Part shown: piece after piece, positions 59,575 through 64,000 of the stretch
How positions within the stretch are numbered: position 1 is the stretch's first letter
Layout: every line of letters begins with the position of its first letter
Notes under the pieces: model-generated
The model's input: only the letters and a program-made list of their open reading frames with translations
Databases searched by the model: none
What the model was told of the DNA's origin: nothing
Assembly: GCF_002843355.2 (NCBI RefSeq)
Contig: NZ_PJAI02000002.1
Location: forward strand, 1 to 64,000
Source of the DNA: Colwellia echini
GTDB taxonomy: Bacteria > Pseudomonadota > Gammaproteobacteria > Enterobacterales > Alteromonadaceae
Direction of reading: 5' to 3'
Length of the DNA stretch: 64,000 bases
Translations under genes and position numbers: made by a program

Positions 59575-60750
59575 CTAATTTGATTGGTCTTGTGATTCCA
59601 ATGCAGGTAATAGATTTAAGTGATTGTGAATAGCGTGGTGAATGAAACTCAATTTTGTTCGCACCGCATCTGTTAATACAAAAGGATAAGCATCGGCTAA
59701 ACCCATACTTCGGTTAAGCGAGTTTAGGATCACAGATAACCTCATCCATTCTTCTAATATTTCAGTAATTGAAGTTTGTGAAGAAAAGTATTGTCTTCCT
59801 TGGGGTAAACATAATTTTTCGGTATCACTCTCTTCTACTTCAACACCTGAAATTGATCCATTAATTTCAAAGTTTTTTGCTGTTTCAAGCGTGTCTATAA
59901 TATGCATGTAATGCGCCCAGGTTTCTGCCCAGTCTTCATAAGGGTGCATTGTCGCATAACTACTGATAAAGGTTTGCGACCAATTAGCGGGCGAACCGTT
60001 TTCATAATGATGTTGCAATGCGGCTTGATAATCAAGCTCGTCATCACCAAAGTATGTTTTGCACAAGGCATGTTTTGTTGGTGAATTGGCAATTAACTGA
60101 TCAAAGTAATAATGACCTAATTCATGACGAAAATGGCCAAGTAATGTTCGATAATTTTCACCCATCGCCAATTGTGTTTGAGAACGAGCAACATCATCTG
60201 CTTCGGCTAGGTTAATTGTAATGTGACCACAATCATGCCCAGTAAATACCACATCTTGATGAGGTAATTGACTAGTGAAATGATCATTAACATCTCTATC
60301 AGTTATAAAATCAAAACTTAAGCCATTTTCAGGATCTTGAGTTGTATTACGTAAAGGTACAGGTAACACTTTTAAAGTATACAAAGCACGTCGTTTTGCA
60401 TTTTCCATTTTTTGCCACAATGGAATGTGCTCTTTTATGTTTAAGTCAGGCACAGTGATGTTAAAGCGACAGGCAAAACATAAAATGTCGTCATCACCTT
60501 CAACGGGTACAAAGGTACTTAAATTAACCATACCATTACACACTTGATATTTTGCGTTGTTATCACATTTTTGATAATGAATTTTGGGGTAGGCTGCTTT
60601 ATAAAATAAGCCGGTACTTTGATCAAGTTCATAAGGTTCAACTTGATCAAAGTCATCATCAATACCAAGGGTTCTGCCGCAAGAAAGACAATGGGAACTT
60701 TCAAAAAATAAAATGAGTTTATCTTTGCAATTACATTGAAATGTTTTCAT
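59575..60750 (-). CDS. Putative zinc-binding metallopeptidase (COG4307-like)
   Basis: The 391-residue protein begins with a zinc-ribbon region (C6, C8, C21, C24; further cysteines at 62, 71, 91, 94). It continues with a zincin-like domain carrying HELGH at 209-213, with E272 or E276 in the segment YEDWAETWAH as likely third ligand. There is no signal peptide, so it should be cytosolic. The pattern is that of the uncharacterised putative zinc-binding peptidases often found near transglutaminase-like and ATP-grasp genes; a transglutaminase gene follows at 62454. Activity is not shown for the family as far as I know. Confidence 0.82.
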   Translation of the reverse strand: MKTFQCNCKDKLILFFESSHCLSCGRTLGIDDDFDQVEPYELDQSTGLFYKAAYPKIHYQKCDNNAKYQVCNGMVNLSTFVPVEGDDDILCFACRFNITVPDLNIKEHIPLWQKMENAKRRALYTLKVLPVPLRNTTQDPENGLSFDFITDRDVNDHFTSQLPHQDVVFTGHDCGHITINLAEADDVARSQTQLAMGENYRTLLGHFRHELGHYYFDQLIANSPTKHALCKTYFGDDELDYQAALQHHYENGSPANWSQTFISSYATMHPYEDWAETWAHYMHIIDTLETAKNFEINGSISGVEVEESDTEKLCLPQGRQYFSSQTSITEILEEWMRLSVILNSLNRSMGLADAYPFVLTDAVRTKLSFIHHAIHNHLNLLPALESQDQSN

Positions 60751-60875
60751 GTGAGTATCGAATTAAAAAAGAAATGATAATGATTTAAATAAAATATGAA
60801 TTCAAGAAAATTATAGTTTGGTAACTCTAAGTTTCAGGCACTAATTTAAGCACTAGTTGAAGCATTGAAGTGCAC

Positions 60876-61694
60876 TTAAATACGTTTTAATAAATCTGCT
60901 TTTTTGAGATTATATTCTTCATCGGTTAAAGCGCCATTATCACGTAACTTAGCTAACTTATCTATTATCTCGAGTGTTTCAGTAACGGAATAAGTTGTCG
61001 ATGAGCTATTCATTGCTTGAGTATTAACCGCTTGAGAATTAACAGGGGGCATTGAAGCCTCAGTAGCTTGATTAACCGGTGTTGCTGTATTGTCTACTGC
61101 CTGTTCATTCATCGGCGAGGTTGGTATATTATCTTCCGGTTGTGACTGCCCAGGTCCTGAAATAAGTGGTAAATTACGCACATCAATATTTCCCCATTGG
61201 CTAGTAAAGTTCAGCGTTGAGCTATTACCTTGTTGTTGACTTATACCACCAATATTATGATCTAGCGTATCATAGATAGATAATTGACCATTTAATTCAA
61301 CAACCAGACGATTTGGGAAAATAGCGTAACGAATATTGTTTTGCGCGCCGCTACTAAATGGGCTACCTAAATTAGCCGGCCACCATTGATTACTACCGGG
61401 ACTACCAGCCGGAACAACAGGAAAAATTTGGTTATTACTCAAAATATTTGCTAATTCAGAGCATAAATTATCAACCGTGGTTTTAAGGCCGTTATTAAAC
61501 ATGTCGCCTACCATAGTCATACCACCGCGCATCCATTGGCCAGAGCCACCCAATTCAGGGCAACTAAATTGTGCCATTGAACCGCCGCCATTATTAATGG
61601 CAACCATCATATGGATCACCGCTTCACGGCTTACCCCGTAACGATTACTAATTCCTGAAACTAAATTTTCACCAATGTCTGTTAAATTTTGCAT
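60876..61694 (-). CDS. SHOCT-domain protein of unknown function
   Basis: The 272-residue protein ends in a SHOCT domain (about 243-272, IIDKLAKLRDNGALTDEEYNLKKADLLKRI). Residues 1-190 form an unrecognised domain rich in glycine, asparagine and tryptophan (GGSGQWMRGGMTMVGDMFNNG; SNQWWPANLGSPFSSG). Residues about 195-240 are a low-complexity linker with repeated VNSQAVNTQAMNSS-like units. No signal peptide is seen. SHOCT is a short oligomerisation helix pair at protein ends. It is upstream of the zincin-like gene on the same strand, 125 bp away; the relationship is unknown. Confidence 0.75.
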   Translation of the reverse strand: MQNLTDIGENLVSGISNRYGVSREAVIHMMVAINNGGGSMAQFSCPELGGSGQWMRGGMTMVGDMFNNGLKTTVDNLCSELANILSNNQIFPVVPAGSPGSNQWWPANLGSPFSSGAQNNIRYAIFPNRLVVELNGQLSIYDTLDHNIGGISQQQGNSSTLNFTSQWGNIDVRNLPLISGPGQSQPEDNIPTSPMNEQAVDNTATPVNQATEASMPPVNSQAVNTQAMNSSSTTYSVTETLEIIDKLAKLRDNGALTDEEYNLKKADLLKRI

Positions 61695-62453
61695 GATATT
61701 TATCCTAATAGTTAGGTTGGACTGCGTTGACTAAGCTTATGTAAAGCATTGGTGATAATTTCTTATCTATATATGTCTTATCAATTAGTTTCACTAGGTT
61801 ACTAAAAAGTAGAAATTAATGAATAACAACATACCAACAACAATGTTTTTTTATACCTATTTCAGTTGAATGTTGTATCTTCAAAGAGAACTAGGTAATG
61901 GCGATATTATACCACTTTAACTCAACTTCTTATTAGCTTTATTATTAACTATTTTTTAAAAGCACTTTGAGGTTACTAACGATTAAATTATTCAAAAAAC
62001 ATAGGTCAATAAGTACTATTTTGGTGCGATGAACGCACCAAATAAAAAGTTAATAGTGGCTAATAGCAGAAGATAGTGTTCTTAATGTAATAGTTTGCAC
62101 TTAAATGAGCCTATTTAACCTGAGTTCGGGATAATGAAAGTGAGTAGAATAATAATATCAATTACTTAGGATTTTACCTTTACAATAGTTTTAATTATTC
62201 GTAGTACAAGGCAGGAAAGCGAAGCCAATAACGGGTTATTGGGAGCTTTCATAACGAAGTAATACGGGTAATTAATGCTGTTGTAGCATTTTGCTTATCC
62301 CGAACTCAGGTTATTTAAGATAAATTGAGTGAAAATAAGCGATCTATTGAGAAAATTTAATGGAATACTTCTTGCTAAACTAGAGTATGCTAGTGATTAA
62401 CATAACGAATGTTATATTTACGCTGCTTTATTTTATTAAAGGGGAATTAATCG
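61695..62453. other. Intergenic region before the transglutaminase gene
   Basis: About 760 bp without a supportable gene. It includes a hairpin TTTGGTGCG/CGCACCAAA at 62020-62042 with no T-run, and the complete family 1 element at 62117-62312. The rest is AT-rich promoter-like sequence. Confidence 0.5.
62117..62312 (-). repeat. Family 1 inverted-repeat (MITE-like) element, complete copy, opposite orientation
   Basis: The 196-bp element has perfect 18-bp terminal inverted repeats, AACCTGAGTTCGGGATAA (62117-62134) and TTATCCCGAACTCAGGTT (62295-62312). It is flanked on both sides by ATTT (62113-62116 and 62313-62316), an apparent 4-bp target duplication. The interior matches 53993-54189 in reverse orientation, including the palindromic CCCAATAACCCGTTATTGG-type core. 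Confidence 0.88.
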
Positions 62454-64000
62454 ATGACCATAACAGTTGGTATTGCACACCATACTCAATATAAATACGA
62501 TCGCTCTGTGAACATGGGGCCACATATATTCCGCTTGCGCCCAGCGTCTCATAGTCGTACTAAGATTAAAAGTTACTCCTTAAAAATAGTACCCGAAGAT
62601 CATTACATTAATTGGCAGCAAGACCCTTTTGGCAATTATCAAGCCCGGGTAGTATTTAATAAACCGACTACTGAGTTTAGCTTTACCGTTGATCTAGTTG
62701 CAGAGTTAACGGTAATAAACCCATTTGATTTTTTCTTAGAAGAATACGCAGAAGAATTTCCTTTTGTTTATGATTCTGTATCAAAATCTGAACTTGCGCC
62801 TTACTTAAAAAAACGTAAAGCCAGTGTAAAATTCTTAGCATTAATAGATTCACTACGACCCACAGAAAAAATTCGTAGCGTTGATTATCTCGTTGCTGTT
62901 AACCAAGCAATTTATAATTTAGTTGGCTACGGCATTCGTTTAGAGCCTGGTGTACAAACACCCAATGAGACTGTTACTAAAAAAACAGGCTCATGTCGTG
63001 ATTCGGCTTGGTTACTAGTGCAACTTTTCCGCCATTTAGGTTTAGCCTCTCGATTTGTTTCGGGTTATTTAGTTCAGTTAACCTCAGATCAAAAATCATT
63101 AGATGGACCAAGTGGGCCAGAAGAAGATTTTACTGACCTACACGCATGGACAGAAGTCTATATACCAGGTGCTGGTTGGATAGGACTTGACCCTACTTCT
63201 GGCTTATTTGCAGGTGAAGGGCACATACCTTTAGCTTGTACTCCAGAGCCTAGTTCAGCAGCGCCGGTAACAGGTGGTATTGATGACTGTAAGTCAGAGT
63301 TTAGTTTTTATAATAAAGTTACCCGCGTGCATGAAGATCCACGTGTTACTAAACCTTATTCAGAGCCGCAATGGGCAGCGATTAATCGTTTGGGTCAGCA
63401 AGTTGATGATATATATACTGAAGAGGGTATTCATTTAACCATGGGCGGTGAGCCAACGTTCATCTCTATTGATGATATGGAACACCCACAATGGAACACC
63501 GAAGCTGACGGTAAAGAAAAAAGAGTATTAGCACAAAACTTATTTGTGGAAATGAATAAAGTCTTCACCAAAGGTGGATTTACCCATTACGGTCAAGGTA
63601 AGTGGTATCCAGGTGAGCCGCTACCTCGTTGGCAGTACGCCTGTTATTGGCGCAAAGATGGTGTGGCATTGTGGAAGGATGTAAATTTACTTGCTGATCC
63701 TAATAAAGATTACGGTTTGGATCATAAAGATACCAAAAAATTTGCTGAAAAATTAACCGAAGCATTAGGTCTAGATAAAGCTGCGTTAACAACCGCTTAT
63801 GAAGATATTTTATATCATTTATGGCAAGAGGGCTCATTGCCTAATGAACCTGGTCCTAAAGACTCTAAATTGTTGCATGCAATGAGTCGTAAAGGCTTTT
63901 TAGAGAAAATGGAACAAGGTATAGAGAACCCTGTTGGTTATGTTCTGCCATTACAGTGGAACGAGGGGAAAAATTGCTGGCAGTCTTGTACTTGGGATTT
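62454..64000 (+). CDS. Transglutaminase-like protein with DUF2126 C-terminus (5' part, runs off window)
   Basis: The frame is open from the ATG at 62454 (after GGGGA) to the window end, 515 codons without a stop. Residues about 1-80 are the bacterial transglutaminase-like N-terminal domain (GIAHHTQYKYDRSVNMGPHIFRLRP). The transglutaminase core follows with the catalytic cysteine in KTGSCRDSAWLL, histidine in DLHAWTEVYIP and aspartate in WIGLDPTSGL. From about residue 320 begins a DUF2126 region (IHLTMGGEPTFISIDD; GKWYPGEPLPRWQYACYWR). Full-length relatives are about 1100 residues. Such genes usually sit with circularly permuted ATP-grasp and alpha-E genes, expected to the right of this window. 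The substrate is unknown. Confidence 0.9.
   Translation, partial: MTITVGIAHHTQYKYDRSVNMGPHIFRLRPASHSRTKIKSYSLKIVPEDHYINWQQDPFGNYQARVVFNKPTTEFSFTVDLVAELTVINPFDFFLEEYAEEFPFVYDSVSKSELAPYLKKRKASVKFLALIDSLRPTEKIRSVDYLVAVNQAIYNLVGYGIRLEPGVQTPNETVTKKTGSCRDSAWLLVQLFRHLGLASRFVSGYLVQLTSDQKSLDGPSGPEEDFTDLHAWTEVYIPGAGWIGLDPTSGLFAGEGHIPLACTPEPSSAAPVTGGIDDCKSEFSFYNKVTRVHEDPRVTKPYSEPQWAAINRLGQQVDDIYTEEGIHLTMGGEPTFISIDDMEHPQWNTEADGKEKRVLAQNLFVEMNKVFTKGGFTHYGQGKWYPGEPLPRWQYACYWRKDGVALWKDVNLLADPNKDYGLDHKDTKKFAEKLTEALGLDKAALTTAYEDILYHLWQEGSLPNEPGPKDSKLLHAMSRKGFLEKMEQGIENPVGYVLPLQWNEGKNCWQSCTWD

Noticed and set aside
62020..62042. Hairpin TTTGGTGCG/CGCACCAAA as a terminator
   Set aside because: The 9-bp stem has no T-run on either side and no gene ends next to it, so it is only noted as a hairpin.

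Overview
The window is an AT-rich stretch of a marine gammaproteobacterial chromosome, most like Colwellia and relatives (Colwelliaceae, Alteromonadales). Three things point there: a monomeric NADP isocitrate dehydrogenase of the Colwellia IDH-II kind, the gene orders thrS-infC-rpmI-rplT, rluE-nudJ-mnmA-hflD-purB and cspD/clpS-clpA, and a Shewanella-like giant-adhesin/type I secretion operon. Genus is an inference; no rRNA gene is present.

Layout. 1-6180: a 7Fe ferredoxin (fdxA), an FAD-dependent dehydrogenase of unknown role, then the translation block thrS, infC (probable AUU start), rpmI, rplT with a strong terminator. 6348-7454: long-form purC. 7600-9250: an acquired-looking islet with a MerR-type regulator, a flavodoxin-fold quinone reductase behind a textbook MerR-type promoter, a decayed gene fragment and a degraded repeat. 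9277-34831 (minus strand): a five-gene, translationally coupled operon for a 6678-residue adhesin, its ABC exporter, membrane fusion protein, TolC-like channel and an OmpA-like lipoprotein. The adhesin contains about 39 tandem Ig-like modules, including an exact-length 1590-bp super-repeat. It shows no RTX nonapeptides and no LapG-type cleavage site.

35337-47708: a GNAT acetyltransferase flanked by two copies of an inverted-repeat element, then purB, hflD, mnmA, nudJ, rluE (minus), icd (plus), cspD (minus), clpS-clpA (plus) and a siderophore-interacting flavoprotein. 47719-48740: a DUF2798-like membrane protein and a divergent MarR regulator that probably controls it. 48801-49549: a tRNA-Asn(GUU) array with three intact and two degenerate copies, a near-consensus promoter and duplicated terminators. 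50225-59511: a MATE transporter and uvrB, a small hypothetical gene, divergent queC/queE (7-deazaguanine synthesis), alr, and murQ-namZ (MurNAc salvage). 59575-64000: a zincin-like protein, a SHOCT-domain protein and the 5' part of a transglutaminase-DUF2126 gene that runs off the window.

Two families of small non-coding elements with terminal inverted repeats lie between genes. Family 1 (196-197 bp, 18-bp TIRs, apparent 4-bp target duplications) has two full copies, one copy cut by the window start and one remnant. Family 2 has two copies flanking the GNAT gene. The adhesin architecture, the two element families and the tRNA-Asn array are the most unusual content.
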